Source: Dehalococcoidia bacterium (GTDB taxonomy: Bacteria > Chloroflexota > Dehalococcoidia > SpSt-223). From it: DNA of 64,000 nt. The position numbers and the translations under genes were made by a program. The notes under the pieces were generated by a model that was not told where the DNA came from, did no database searches, and worked only from the letters and a program-made list of their open reading frames with translations. The stretch covers positions 62,379-126,378 of the forward strand of contig JANWZD010000007.1 of the NCBI GenBank assembly GCA_025054935.1, in the 5' to 3' direction. Of the stretch, positions 17,610-26,144 are shown one piece after another (the stretch's first letter is position 1; each line of letters opens with the position of its first letter).

Positions 17610-17907
17610 CTGCTCCTCCCTACGGAAAAAGAAAAACCCGGCCCTGTCGACCACTCAGCAGCGACGAGGGACGGGAGAGACCACCTAGGGCATCACCGCG
17701 GCGTCATCGAGACGACCGTCATTCGGAGAGCGCGCCACCGCCTCGGCCCTTCGCCCACGGCGAGTCGGACGCCCCGTTGCGCAGCGACACTCCCCCTTCC
17801 CGCAGCCTCAGGACATTCGGGGCAGATTGCGAAACAGCGGCGCACGCGACAGCAGCCATCGCGGTCGGGGTGGTCCGTTCTTCTCTCCGTCTCGGCCGGC
17901 GCATGGG
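17610..17907 (-). other. leuS leader / spacer after tRNA-Ala
   Basis: About 300 bases between tRNA-Ala and leuS, read on the minus strand. No coding signal is convincing. The 3' part holds the attenuator-like terminator and T-box-like bases. The remaining GC-rich 200 bases could form the specifier stem of a T-box RNA, but I could not identify a specifier loop by eye. No separate promoter is obvious, so leuS might be read from the tRNA-Ala promoter. Confidence 0.4.
17626..17670 (-). terminator. Intrinsic terminator in the leuS leader (attenuator)
   Basis: On the minus strand CCCT-c-GTCG pairs with CGACAGGG around a 12-base loop and is followed by a T-rich run interrupted by one C. It sits about 10 bases before the leuS SD, so it would stop transcription just before the gene unless prevented. 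Just upstream is AGGTGGT followed by CGTCCCT, which resembles part of a T-box antiterminator with TGGT complementary to a tRNA ACCA end. The canonical ACCGCG part of a T-box is missing. Confidence 0.6.
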
Positions 17908-17980
17908 TGGACCTGAGGGGATTCGAACCCCTGACCTCCTCCATGCCATGGAGGCGCGCTCCCAATTGCGCCACAGGCCC
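17908..17980 (-). tRNA. tRNA-Ala (anticodon GGC)
   Basis: A complete 73-base cloverleaf. The acceptor stem GGGCCTG pairs with CAGGTCC, the D stem is GCGC/GCGC, and the anticodon stem CCTCC/GGAGG carries loop ATGGCAT with anticodon GGC. The T arm is AGGGG-TTCGAAT-CCCCT and the discriminator is A. The CCA end is not fully encoded (the genome reads ACCC), so it must be added by CCA-adding enzyme. It decodes GCC and GCU alanine codons. Confidence 0.97.
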
Positions 17981-17991
17981 AGCAAGTGAAA

Positions 17992-18020
17992 AGTGTACCA
18001 GACACGCATTCCCCCCACAA
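17992..18020 (-). promoter_or_regulatory. tRNA-Ala promoter
   Basis: Minus-strand TTGTGG (18020-18015), a 17-bp spacer and TACACT (17997-17992). The -10 box ends 11 bases before the first tRNA base, so the predicted start lies a few bases upstream of the mature 5' end. Confidence 0.5.
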
Positions 18021-18166
18021 CCGCCCTCAGCGAGTTGCAGTCCTAGGAGCGCTATGCGGCTGAGCAGTGCGCGGCGTTCACGCTCGCCCTGAACAAGTTG
18101 CAGGTGCATGGTAGATTCCTGAGCGACGTCCGGCCTCGCAAGGGTCGGATCGACGCGGGACGCTCT

Positions 18167-19261
18167 ATGACCAAGCCTCGTGCCATCCCGATCCCGCCGC
18201 AGCGCCCCGGCCCCTTGGTCTTTTTCGGCTCTATGGAAATGACCCTGACGGGCCGCAAAGTCCACGACGCTCTGTGGCGCGGCCTCGACCGCCCCATTCG
18301 CGTCGCCATTCTGGAAACCCCGGCAGGGTTCGAACTGAATTCCGCTGACGTCGCCGGCCGGTATGCGAAGTTTCTGCGCGAGCGGCTGCAGCCCTACGCG
18401 CCGCAGGTAGTCGTGATCCCGGCGCGCAAACGAGGCACCCCCTTCAGCCCGGATGACCCCGCGATCTGCGCGCCGATGCTGAAGGCAAACTACTTCTACC
18501 TCGGCGCAGGCAGCCCGACCTACACCGTCCGCCAGCTGCGCGACAGCCTCGCCTGGCGCTATCTCATGGTCCGCCACCGGATGGGAGCGCCGATCTGCTT
18601 CGAGAGTGCCGCCTCCCTCGCCGTCAGTCGCTACACCATGCCGATCTATGAGATCTACAAGGTGGGCGAGGACCCCCACTGGAAGGACGGGCTCGATCTC
18701 CTCGCCCAGTATGGGCTGAGCGTGACATTCGTTCCCCATTGGAATAACACCGACGGCGGCGCAGCCCTCGATACCTCCCGCTGTTACATCGGCCGCGAGC
18801 GGTTCGAGGCGATGTGCGCCATGCTGCCGCCAGGTCACACCATCGTCGGCATCGACGACCACACTGCGCTTATCATCGAGGTGGCCGAACAGCGCTGCCG
18901 AGTGATGGGGCTCGACACCGTGACCATCCTCCGAGAAGGCAAACAGACCATCTATCGCGCCGGCGACCTCTTCCCCCTTTCGGTGCTGGGGGAGGGATCA
19001 CTCCCTGCCGACCTGCGGGAAGGGATCGACCCGGCTCTCTGGGACGCTGCCCTCGCCGCCCTCGCGGAGCCAGATGCAGCGCCGCAGCCCGATGCTACCG
19101 TCCAGCAGCTCGTCCAAGCGCGTGCCGCGGCGCGCGCCGCGCGCGACTGGGCGACTGCCGACCGCCTCCGCGCCGAGATCGTGGCGCGCGGCTGGTGGGT
19201 CGACGACACGCCGACCGGTCCGCTTCTCCGCCCTCGAGAGACCTCCTCCCGCAGCCCGTGA
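18167..19261 (+). CDS. Peptidase S51 / class I glutamine-amidotransferase-like protein with CysRS-like C-terminal helix pair
   Basis: A 364-residue cytoplasmic protein. The main domain resembles cyanophycinase/S51 peptidases: an N-terminal strand GPLVFFGSMEMT, YFYLGAGSPTYTVRQL (GGDQ-like segment), and GAPICFESAASLAVS where the nucleophile-serine turn would be. The last 60 residues (QARAAARAARDWATADRLRAEIVARGWWVDDTPTGP as two pieces) look like the C-terminal helical end of cysteinyl-tRNA synthetase. I prefer ATG 18167 to an upstream TTG at 18098. Function is unproven; the S51 call is by fold pattern, and the usual GxSAG motif is not exact. Its stop overlaps the next gene's GTG. Confidence 0.65.
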   Translation: MTKPRAIPIPPQRPGPLVFFGSMEMTLTGRKVHDALWRGLDRPIRVAILETPAGFELNSADVAGRYAKFLRERLQPYAPQVVVIPARKRGTPFSPDDPAICAPMLKANYFYLGAGSPTYTVRQLRDSLAWRYLMVRHRMGAPICFESAASLAVSRYTMPIYEIYKVGEDPHWKDGLDLLAQYGLSVTFVPHWNNTDGGAALDTSRCYIGRERFEAMCAMLPPGHTIVGIDDHTALIIEVAEQRCRVMGLDTVTILREGKQTIYRAGDLFPLSVLGEGSLPADLREGIDPALWDAALAALAEPDAAPQPDATVQQLVQARAAARAARDWATADRLRAEIVARGWWVDDTPTGPLLRPRETSSRSP

Positions 19262-20088
19262 CCACGCATCTCTTCTACGCCGGTCCTGACCATGGCCCCT
19301 TCGTCATCGGCGACGGGACCGACAGCATCCTCCTCGTCCACGGCTTTCCCGGCACCCCGCGCGAGCTCCGCCCGCTCGCGACGCGCCTCGCCGCTGTCGG
19401 CTGGCGCGCGCGCGGGATCTTGCTGCCCGGCTTCGGCGAACAGATCGCTGCGCTCTCCCGCCACACCGGGCGCGACTGGGTGCGCGCGGCGGCGACCGAA
19501 TGGCGTCAGCTTCGCCAGCGCGCGCGCCGAACAGCCATCCTCGGCTATTCGTTCGGCGCCACGATCGCGGCCGCCCTCGCCGCCAGCGCTCCGCCCGACC
19601 GGCTCATCCTCGTCGCACCTTGGTGGCGCCTTGGCGTCGTCGGCGAGTTCCTCCTTCCCGTCCTGAAACGGATCATCCCCACCGTTGCGCCGTTCCGTCA
19701 CGCCAACTTCGACGACCCTCGACTCCGCGCCTTCTTCCGAGATGTCGCTCCCGACCTCAACCTTGACGACCCCGCCGTCCAAGAGCAGCTGCGCCGCCAG
19801 CTGACGATCCCAACCCCGACGATCGATGAGATCCGCCGCCTCGGGCGGCAGAGCCTGCAAGCGCTGCGCCGCGTGCGTGCTCCCACCCTCGTCCTGCAGG
19901 GCCGCCACGATCAGACTGTGCCTGTCGCCGCGACCCGCCAGCTCCTCCGCTCCCTCGGCGGGCCGGTCCACTACATTGAGCTCGAGGGCGGCCACGACCT
20001 GATCCGACTGGAAGCCCCAGAGAGTGAGCAGCTTGCGGCGGCAATTGTGCGATTTCTCCAAGAAGAGCCGCCTATCATTCCGCCGTGA
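19258..20088 (+). CDS. Alpha/beta hydrolase
   Basis: A 276-residue serine hydrolase. It has the oxyanion strand ILLVHGFPGTPRELRPL, nucleophile elbow LGYSFGAT, acid in LQGRHDQTVPV and histidine in LEGGHDLIRLE, the full carboxylesterase-type triad. GTG 19258 overlaps the stop of the S51-like gene (GTGA), and its own stop overlaps the next GTG, so the three genes form a tight operon. The motif pattern is closest to short-chain carboxylesterases (Est30-like). Substrate unknown. Confidence 0.88.
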   Translation: MTTHLFYAGPDHGPFVIGDGTDSILLVHGFPGTPRELRPLATRLAAVGWRARGILLPGFGEQIAALSRHTGRDWVRAAATEWRQLRQRARRTAILGYSFGATIAAALAASAPPDRLILVAPWWRLGVVGEFLLPVLKRIIPTVAPFRHANFDDPRLRAFFRDVAPDLNLDDPAVQEQLRRQLTIPTPTIDEIRRLGRQSLQALRRVRAPTLVLQGRHDQTVPVAATRQLLRSLGGPVHYIELEGGHDLIRLEAPESEQLAAAIVRFLQEEPPIIPP

Positions 20089-21485
20089 CCATGCTCGCGC
20101 CAAAGGCGCGGCAGCAGGCGGCCCGCTCCTTCGGCCTGCTGCTTGCGCTGCTCTTCGTCGTCGCGCTCGGAGTGCGGCTTATCCGCATCGGCGATCGCGC
20201 CTTCTGGACCGATGAGGGATACAGCGCTTGGCTCTCGGCGCAGCCTGTGGCCGTGATCGTCGGGCATGATCCCTTTCATCCCCCGCTCTATCCCCTGCTC
20301 CTGAAAGGATGGGCGGCTCTCCACCCGCTGCTCGATGGAGACGGCGGACGGCGCCTTCTCTCGGCGCTCGCCGGCGCGCTTACCGTTGTCGTCTGCACGG
20401 CGACTGTTCGCGCCCTCGGCTTGCCGGGGGCGGGGCTGACCGCCGCGCTGACCACGACCTCTGCTCTTGGCGTGTGGTACTCGCAAGAGCAGCGGAGCGT
20501 CGCCCTCACTGCCCTGCTGCTCACGGTTGCCGCCGCCGCTCTCGCACTGCTGCTGTCCCCCCGTCTCCTGCAGCCGACACGCGGCCATCGGCGCGGCGGC
20601 GACGGTCGGCACGCGACCCCGCTGCCACCGCTGCTGCTTTGGGCAGCCTCTGGGCTTGCAGCGCTCCTCGGGGTGTGGACCCACTACGCGATGATCCCTC
20701 TCCTTGGCGCGCTGAGCGTCGCCTTCCTCGCCGCGGGGTGGAAGCGGCGCGACCTGCTCGTCGGCTGGAGTGTCGTCACGGCGCTGGTGATGCTTGGGAG
20801 CTTGCCGCTCCTCCCCCGCCTCGAGGATGCCCTCGGCCAGCTGAGCGGGCACCGCTTCGCTGAGCGAGCCGTGCTCCTGTTCGTGCCAGGCGTGGCGGCG
20901 CTCGTGCTCGCAGGCGCCGGCGGCTGGTGGGTGGTCCGCCGTCACCCTGCGACCGCGCGGCCCCTCCTTGGCAGAGGCGCGGCGGTCGTCATCCTCGGTC
21001 TTGCCGCAATCATGCTGACGCCGGCCGGCAACAGCATCAAACGCCACCTCGCTGTGGTCGCGCCGCTCGCGCTGACCAGCGCCGCGGTCAGCATCGCAGC
21101 CTGGCGGCCTCGGCTTGGCCCGCCGCTCGTCGCGGCGGGGCTGCCGGCGCTCGCTCTCGTACTCTTCCTCCACCCCAAGGAGGATTGGCACGGAGTCGCC
21201 GCGCTTCTTAAGGCCGAAGAACAGCCGGGCGACGTCCTCGTGCTTTACCAAGGCTACCAAGCGATCGTCTTGGCGCGGTATTACAACGGCGCGCTGCCCC
21301 TCATCACGTTCGGTGAGGGAGAGGACCCCGCCCAGCTCGCTCCGAAGGTCGCGCCTGCCTCCCGCGTCTGGCTTGTCGAAGTCAACCCGACGGTGCCGCC
21401 GTCTCTTGTTCCAACCCTTGAAGCGCTTCGGCGGAAGACGGTCGAGCAGCAGTTCCCTCGGATCCGGGTGGCGCGCTTCGAGTAG
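20085..21485 (+). CDS. GT39-like integral membrane glycosyltransferase
   Basis: A 466-residue multi-helix protein of the ArnT/PMT-like superfamily, which moves sugars from polyprenyl-phosphate carriers on the outer face of the membrane. The first loop has the catalytic-type acidic motif FWTDEGYSAWLS, followed by HDPFHPPLYPLLL and WYSQEQRSVAL. About ten hydrophobic helices follow, then a short soluble tail. Start GTG 20085 overlaps the preceding stop; ATG 20091 is an alternative. The 3' end overlaps convergent fpg by 104 bases. Acceptor and sugar are unknown. Confidence 0.8.
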   Translation: MTMLAPKARQQAARSFGLLLALLFVVALGVRLIRIGDRAFWTDEGYSAWLSAQPVAVIVGHDPFHPPLYPLLLKGWAALHPLLDGDGGRRLLSALAGALTVVVCTATVRALGLPGAGLTAALTTTSALGVWYSQEQRSVALTALLLTVAAAALALLLSPRLLQPTRGHRRGGDGRHATPLPPLLLWAASGLAALLGVWTHYAMIPLLGALSVAFLAAGWKRRDLLVGWSVVTALVMLGSLPLLPRLEDALGQLSGHRFAERAVLLFVPGVAALVLAGAGGWWVVRRHPATARPLLGRGAAVVILGLAAIMLTPAGNSIKRHLAVVAPLALTSAAVSIAAWRPRLGPPLVAAGLPALALVLFLHPKEDWHGVAALLKAEEQPGDVLVLYQGYQAIVLARYYNGALPLITFGEGEDPAQLAPKVAPASRVWLVEVNPTVPPSLVPTLEALRRKTVEQQFPRIRVARFE

Positions 21486-22329
21486 CCGGCTGGCAGCGGG
21501 GACAGAAATACGTCCCTCGTTGCGCGACAACAATCCGCTCGATCGGCGTCCTGCAGCGCGGGCACGGCTCACCGCGGCGAGCATGGACACGCGGCAGCGC
21601 GGCATCGGGCGCCGCTCTGCCATTTCGCACTTTCGCCACCCCCTCAGTCACAGCGAGCGCGACTACGGCTTGCGCCTCGCGGAGCAGCGCAGCGGCCTCC
21701 GCATCGCTGAGGCTGGACGCTGCCCGCAGGGGGTGGATCCCGGCCGCATGCAGCGCCTCGTCCGCGTAGATATTGCCGATCCCGCTGAGGACCGCCTGAT
21801 CGAGCAGCACCGCTTTGATCGGCGCTCGCTTGCGCCGCCGCAGCGTCGCCGCAAACTCGCCCGCCTCGATAGTGTCCAGCAGCGCATCGGGGCCTCGCCG
21901 CTGCGCCGCTAAGAAGGCGGCGGCCTCCGGCCCGGGCAGCAGGCGCGCCTTCGCGAACGTTCGAACGTCAGAGAGATACAGCCGTGAGCCGTCCTGAAAA
22001 TGGATGACCAGCCGCGTCGTCTTGTGCGGCAAGGGAGAGTCGAACGCCGGGATCGGATGCCCGCCGGCGAAGCGGCCACCATCGGGATGCTCATAGACAA
22101 TCTGGCCCGACAGATTCAGGTGAAGGACAAGGCTCCTGCCGTCATCGAAGTCCCAGACGAGGAATTTGGCGACCCGCCGTACTCCGACAATCCGTCTGCC
22201 CACGAGCGTCGCGGCATCACCGGCGAGGAACAGTTTCGGCAGCAGGAGGTCGAGAGCAGCGATTGGCAGTCCCACAATCCGCTCGGCAAGCCCGCGGCGG
22301 ATCGTCTCAACCTCGGGGAGCTCTGGCAT
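21382..22329 (-). CDS. fpg: Formamidopyrimidine-DNA glycosylase
   Basis: A bifunctional glycosylase/AP lyase for 8-oxoguanine and FaPy lesions. It begins MPELPEVETIRRGL (catalytic Pro after Met removal, Glu3), has Lys55 (VAKFLVWD), the H2TH motif LSGIGNIYADEALHAAGIHP, and a C-terminal zinc finger CPRC...RGTYFCPRC with the conserved Arg. The finger normally ends the protein; here about 35 extra Ala/Ser/Pro/Glu-rich residues follow and overlap the convergent glycosyltransferase gene. The ATG shares one base with the stop of ogg1 (TAATG), so the two are coupled. Confidence 0.97.
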   Translation of the reverse strand: MPELPEVETIRRGLAERIVGLPIAALDLLLPKLFLAGDAATLVGRRIVGVRRVAKFLVWDFDDGRSLVLHLNLSGQIVYEHPDGGRFAGGHPIPAFDSPLPHKTTRLVIHFQDGSRLYLSDVRTFAKARLLPGPEAAAFLAAQRRGPDALLDTIEAGEFAATLRRRKRAPIKAVLLDQAVLSGIGNIYADEALHAAGIHPLRAASSLSDAEAAALLREAQAVVALAVTEGVAKVRNGRAAPDAALPRVHARRGEPCPRCRTPIERIVVAQRGTYFCPRCQPATRSAPPGSEGTAARPSSAEALQGLEQETAAPSG

Positions 22330-23228
22330 TACGCTGCCCGCCGCCGCGCGGCAGGAGGGGTCTGCCGGCGACGGTGAAAGAGATAGTGCTGCGCCCAGCC
22401 GGGATTGGCCGGAAACGCCGTGCGGTAAAGGTCGGCGACGCGGAGATAGGTGCGCTCCGTCAGGCTCGTGGTCGGGATCGCCTCGCCAAACAGCGCGCGG
22501 GCTGTCGCCCAGATATGCGAATCAACCGGCACCGCCTCGTCGAAGCCGAGCCCATAGAGCAAGACACAATCGGCGATTTTCGGGCCGATCCCCGGGAGCG
22601 CCATCAGTTCGGCCCGGGCCTCACGATAGGGAAGCGCTGCCAACCCTTCCAGCCACGCTGCGGGGCGCGCTGCCAGCACGGCGCCTAGCTGGTGCAGCAC
22701 TCGGCCGCGGTAGCCGAGATCAGCATCGCGCCAAAGCGCGCGCGGGTCCGCCGCAGCGAGCCGCTCCCATGACGGCAGTGCCCAGAAGCGCGTTCCGTCC
22801 AGTTCCCCCACCGGTGTCCCATAGGTGGTGGCGAGGCGGTCGAGGGAGCGGGCGATGCGCCCAACATGGTTCGCCGAGGCGATCGCGAAGCTGACGAGCG
22901 CGTCGGCGGCAGGCTGGCGGACGACGCGCAAGCCCGGAAATCGGTCGAGGGCGTCGTCAAGGGGAGGAGCGAGGCGGCGGAGCGCCGCGCGCAGAGCGGC
23001 GAGGTCGACCTCGAGGCGGAAAAAGCGCGCAACGTCCGCCGCGGTGACCGGAGCGCCGACGCTCTCAACGGTGAGCGCGCCGCGCGCGAAGCGGACACGC
23101 CAGACCGCCTGGCCGACAACGCCGACCCAGCAGTCTCCCTCCCGCCGCCAGCGAAATACCTGCCCGCTGGTAAGGGTCGCAGCGAGGTCGAGGGCATCCT
23201 CCGGGACGGGGAGCGTGACGCTAGCCAT
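22329..23228 (-). CDS. ogg: OGG1-type 8-oxoguanine DNA glycosylase
   Basis: A 299-residue HhH-GPD glycosylase/lyase of the OGG1 class. It has the N-terminal TSGQVFRWRREGD, LGYRGRVLHQL, and the hairpin LPGIGPKIADCVLLYGLGFDEAVPVDSHIW. Lys217 (nucleophile) and Asp236 are 19 residues apart, as K249 and D268 are in human OGG1. It overlaps polA by 8 bases and fpg by 1, making a polA-ogg1-fpg operon. OGG1-type enzymes are uncommon in bacteria, and finding one joined to fpg gives two unrelated enzymes for the same lesion. Confidence 0.93.
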   Translation of the reverse strand: MASVTLPVPEDALDLAATLTSGQVFRWRREGDCWVGVVGQAVWRVRFARGALTVESVGAPVTAADVARFFRLEVDLAALRAALRRLAPPLDDALDRFPGLRVVRQPAADALVSFAIASANHVGRIARSLDRLATTYGTPVGELDGTRFWALPSWERLAAADPRALWRDADLGYRGRVLHQLGAVLAARPAAWLEGLAALPYREARAELMALPGIGPKIADCVLLYGLGFDEAVPVDSHIWATARALFGEAIPTTSLTERTYLRVADLYRTAFPANPGWAQHYLFHRRRQTPPAARRRAA

Positions 23229-26049
23229 GGACCGGGGTCATCTCGTCCCAGTTTTTCCCCGCTTTGACCTCAACCTGCAAGGGAACGGAGAGGGGGAACG
23301 CATGCTCCATCACCTCACGGACAAGCGCCGCGACCTCCTTGAGCCGGTGTTCGTCAATCTCCAGCACAAGCTCATCGTGGACCTGCAGCAGGAGCCCGCA
23401 GTCGATCTCCCGGCGGCGCAGTTCTTCGTGCAGCCGGATCATCGCGATCTTGATGATGTCGGCAGCCGTGCCTTGGATTGGCATGTTGATGGCGGTGCGC
23501 TCAGCAGCGCCGCGGACCGAGGGATTGGGGCTGAGAATTTCCCGCTCGGAGAAGAGCTGATAGCGGCCGGTGAGCGTTTGGACTCGTCCCTGACGCGCCT
23601 CCGCCTTTGTCCGTTCGAGGTACTCCTTGATCCCGGGGTAGGTCTCGAAGTAGGTGCGGATGAACTCCGCCGCCTCCTTGCGCGACAGCTCGGTCCGCTC
23701 GGCAAGCCCGAAGTCGCTGATCCCGTAGATGATGCCGAAGTTGGTCGTCTTCGCAACCCGCCGCTGGTCTGGGGTCACGTCCTCGAGCGGGACGCGGAAA
23801 ATCGCCGCCGCCGTCGCCGCGTGGATATCCTCACCCCGCTCGAACGCTTCAACCAGCCGCGGATCCCGCGACATATGGGCGAGGACGCGCAGCTCGATCT
23901 GGGAGTAGTCAGCAGAGAGCAGCACCGCTCCGGGCCGTCCGGCGATAAAGGCTTGGCGGATGCGGCGGCCGAGGGGGGTGCGGACCGGGATGTTCTGCAA
24001 GTTCGGTTCGGATGAGCTGAGGCGGCCCGTCCGCGCAACGGTTTGGTTGAAGTTGGTGTGGATCCGGCCCGTCTTCGGATTAATCAGGGCGGGAAGGGCA
24101 TCGACATAGGTCGCCTTCAGCTTGGTCAGCTGGCGGTACTCGAGGATCTGCTCAACGACCGGATGAAGCCCGCGCAGCTCCTCGAGCACTTGCGCATCGG
24201 TGGAGTAGCCGGTCTTAGTGCGGCGCGCAGAGGGAAGCTTCAACTCCTCGAACAACACCGCGCCGAGCTGCTGCGTCGAGTTGATGTTGAAGCGGTGCCC
24301 GACCGACGAGTAGATCGCCGCTTCGAGTTCGAGGATCTTCTCCGCGAGTTCACGCGAGAGCGACCGCAGGAGAGCGGTATCGACGGCGATGCCGCATCGC
24401 TCCATCGCCGCCAGCACCGGCACAAGCGGCATCTCAATGTCGTAAAACAGCTGGCTCAGCCCCTGCGCCTCGATCTCGCGGGCGAGCACGTCGCGGCAGC
24501 GCGCGGTCGCGATGACATCGCGAGCAGCGTACGCCGCCGCCGGCTCGATAGCGACCTCCGCCATCGAGATCTGCTTCGCCCCTTTGCCGATCAAGTCGCT
24601 GATCGGCGTCATCTCCATGCCGAGCTTTGCTGCCGCAAGCTCTTTGAGCCCGAGCGCCCGCTCATTGAGCAGGTAGGCGGCGATCATCGTGTCGAAGCGC
24701 AGGCCGGCGACCTCGACGCCATGTTCTGCGAGCACGATCAGGTCGTATTTGCCGTTATGGGCGATTTTCGGCTTAGCCGGATCGGCCATCACCGGCTTAA
24801 GACGGGCGACAACAAGGTCAAGGGGCAGCTGCCCTGCCGCCGCGGACGGCGCGAGCAGAGCGGCAGCGGGCCCGTGCTTGGCAGGCACCACCTGCAGCGC
24901 CGGGCCGTCGACATGCCCGACGGGGATGTAGAACGCCTCGTCACCCGGCAGCGGGAGGAGCGCGATCCCGACGAGGCGCGCCTGCATCGCCTCCCGACTG
25001 TCCGTCTCGGTGTCGAGCACAATCTCCTCCGCCGAGGCCAGTATCCGCTCCAATCGTTCCAAGTCGGCTTCGGTGCGGACAATGGTGGGGGGCGGCGCAC
25101 TGCCTGCCGCCTGCGCCGCCGCCGGAAACATCGCCAGCTGCACCTCAGAGCGCGCACGCTCGCTCAGGCCCGGAAGCGTCTGCACCCGCCCCAGCAAGCT
25201 CCGAAACTCCATCTCCCGGAAAAACTCGGTGATCTTCGCGAGATCGAACGGGCCCACCGCGCTCGCGTCAAGGTCCAGGGTGACCGGCGCATCGCGCACG
25301 ATCGTCGCAAGGCGCTTTGAGAAGAGGACGTTGTCGCGATGGGCCGCGAGAGCCTCCCGAATGCGGGTAGGGGTGACCTCCTCGAGATGATCCAGAATTC
25401 CCTCGACAGAGCCAAACTGCTGGAGCAGCTTCGCCGCAGTCTTTTCCCCGATCCCCGGGACCCCCTTGAGATTGTCAGAGGGGTCGCCGACGAGCGCTTT
25501 CAAATCCGGAATTTGGTGCGGCGCAATCCCGTAGCGCTCGCGGATTGCCGCCGGCGTGTACAGCACCGTGTCGGTGAACCCCTTTCGGCTCGTGAGCACC
25601 GAGATATGGTCGTCGATCAGCTGAAAGGTATCCTGGTCGCCGGTGACAATGATGGTGTCGAGACCGCGCTCTTCAATCTGGCGGCTGAGCGTGCCGATGA
25701 TGTCGTCGGCCTCGTAGCCTTCGGCCTCGTAGTAGGGGATGCCAAAAGCGGTGACAAGCTGGCGCACGCGGGGGATCTGAGCGCGCAAGTCAGGGTCGCC
25801 GGCAGGGCGGTTCGCCTTGTAGTCGGCATACTCTGCATGCCGAAACGTCGGCGCCGGCAGATCGAACGCGAACGCAAGGTAGCTCGGCTGATAGTCGGCG
25901 AGGAGGCGAAGCAGCATCGTCGCGACCCCAAACACGGCGCCCGATGGTTCGCCAGTGCGCTGCACGGTGAGGGGCGGCATTGCGTGATATGCCCGGTGAA
26001 CCAACGCATGACCATCAAAGAGCAGGAACAGACCGGGACGATCCGCCAT
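23221..26049 (-). CDS. polA: DNA polymerase I
   Basis: A 942-residue three-domain polymerase for repair synthesis and primer removal. The 5'-3' exonuclease domain (1-290) has FDGHALVHRAYHAM, YEADDIIGTL, TGDQDTFQLI and GVPGIGEKTA. The 3'-5' exonuclease motifs look intact: LDTETD, HNGKYDLIVL and YAARDV. The polymerase domain has DYSQIELRVLAHMS, RRVAKTTNFGIIYGIS and LLQVHDELVLEI. I chose ATG 26049 with GGAGGAGG 7 bases upstream; codons before it are not conserved. A -10 box (TATACT, minus strand 26083-26078) suggests a promoter of its own in addition to possible read-through from the upstream gene. Confidence 0.97.
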   Translation of the reverse strand: MADRPGLFLLFDGHALVHRAYHAMPPLTVQRTGEPSGAVFGVATMLLRLLADYQPSYLAFAFDLPAPTFRHAEYADYKANRPAGDPDLRAQIPRVRQLVTAFGIPYYEAEGYEADDIIGTLSRQIEERGLDTIIVTGDQDTFQLIDDHISVLTSRKGFTDTVLYTPAAIRERYGIAPHQIPDLKALVGDPSDNLKGVPGIGEKTAAKLLQQFGSVEGILDHLEEVTPTRIREALAAHRDNVLFSKRLATIVRDAPVTLDLDASAVGPFDLAKITEFFREMEFRSLLGRVQTLPGLSERARSEVQLAMFPAAAQAAGSAPPPTIVRTEADLERLERILASAEEIVLDTETDSREAMQARLVGIALLPLPGDEAFYIPVGHVDGPALQVVPAKHGPAAALLAPSAAAGQLPLDLVVARLKPVMADPAKPKIAHNGKYDLIVLAEHGVEVAGLRFDTMIAAYLLNERALGLKELAAAKLGMEMTPISDLIGKGAKQISMAEVAIEPAAAYAARDVIATARCRDVLAREIEAQGLSQLFYDIEMPLVPVLAAMERCGIAVDTALLRSLSRELAEKILELEAAIYSSVGHRFNINSTQQLGAVLFEELKLPSARRTKTGYSTDAQVLEELRGLHPVVEQILEYRQLTKLKATYVDALPALINPKTGRIHTNFNQTVARTGRLSSSEPNLQNIPVRTPLGRRIRQAFIAGRPGAVLLSADYSQIELRVLAHMSRDPRLVEAFERGEDIHAATAAAIFRVPLEDVTPDQRRVAKTTNFGIIYGISDFGLAERTELSRKEAAEFIRTYFETYPGIKEYLERTKAEARQGRVQTLTGRYQLFSEREILSPNPSVRGAAERTAINMPIQGTAADIIKIAMIRLHEELRRREIDCGLLLQVHDELVLEIDEHRLKEVAALVREVMEHAFPLSVPLQVEVKAGKNWDEMTPVHG

Positions 26050-26077
26050 GCACGAGCCTCCTCCGCGGGCTGGATGA

Positions 26078-26083
26078 AGTATA
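26078..26083 (-). promoter_or_regulatory. -10 box upstream of polA
   Basis: TATACT on the minus strand, 5 of 6 to the consensus, with a predicted transcript start about 20 bases before the polA ATG. No good -35 hexamer is seen 17 bases further up. Confidence 0.35.
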
Positions 26084-26144
26084 GTCCGCCGGCCGGCACC
26101 CTCTGCCTCGCTTCCGCGCAGCGCAGGGAGCAGAAAAGCGCTCG

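Noticed and set aside
15918-18092. A 724-codon open frame on the plus strand across leuS
   Set aside because: It is the antisense of leuS (clear synthetase motifs on the other strand); GC-rich codon bias keeps antisense frames open.
19971-21623. A 550-codon minus-strand frame opposite the glycosyltransferase
   Set aside because: Product is Arg/Gly/Gln-rich without motifs; the plus-strand protein has helices and GT39 motifs.
21955-21975. GAAC/GTTC clusters inside fpg resembling a LexA box
   Set aside because: The halves are adjacent without the four-base spacer and lie in coding sequence.
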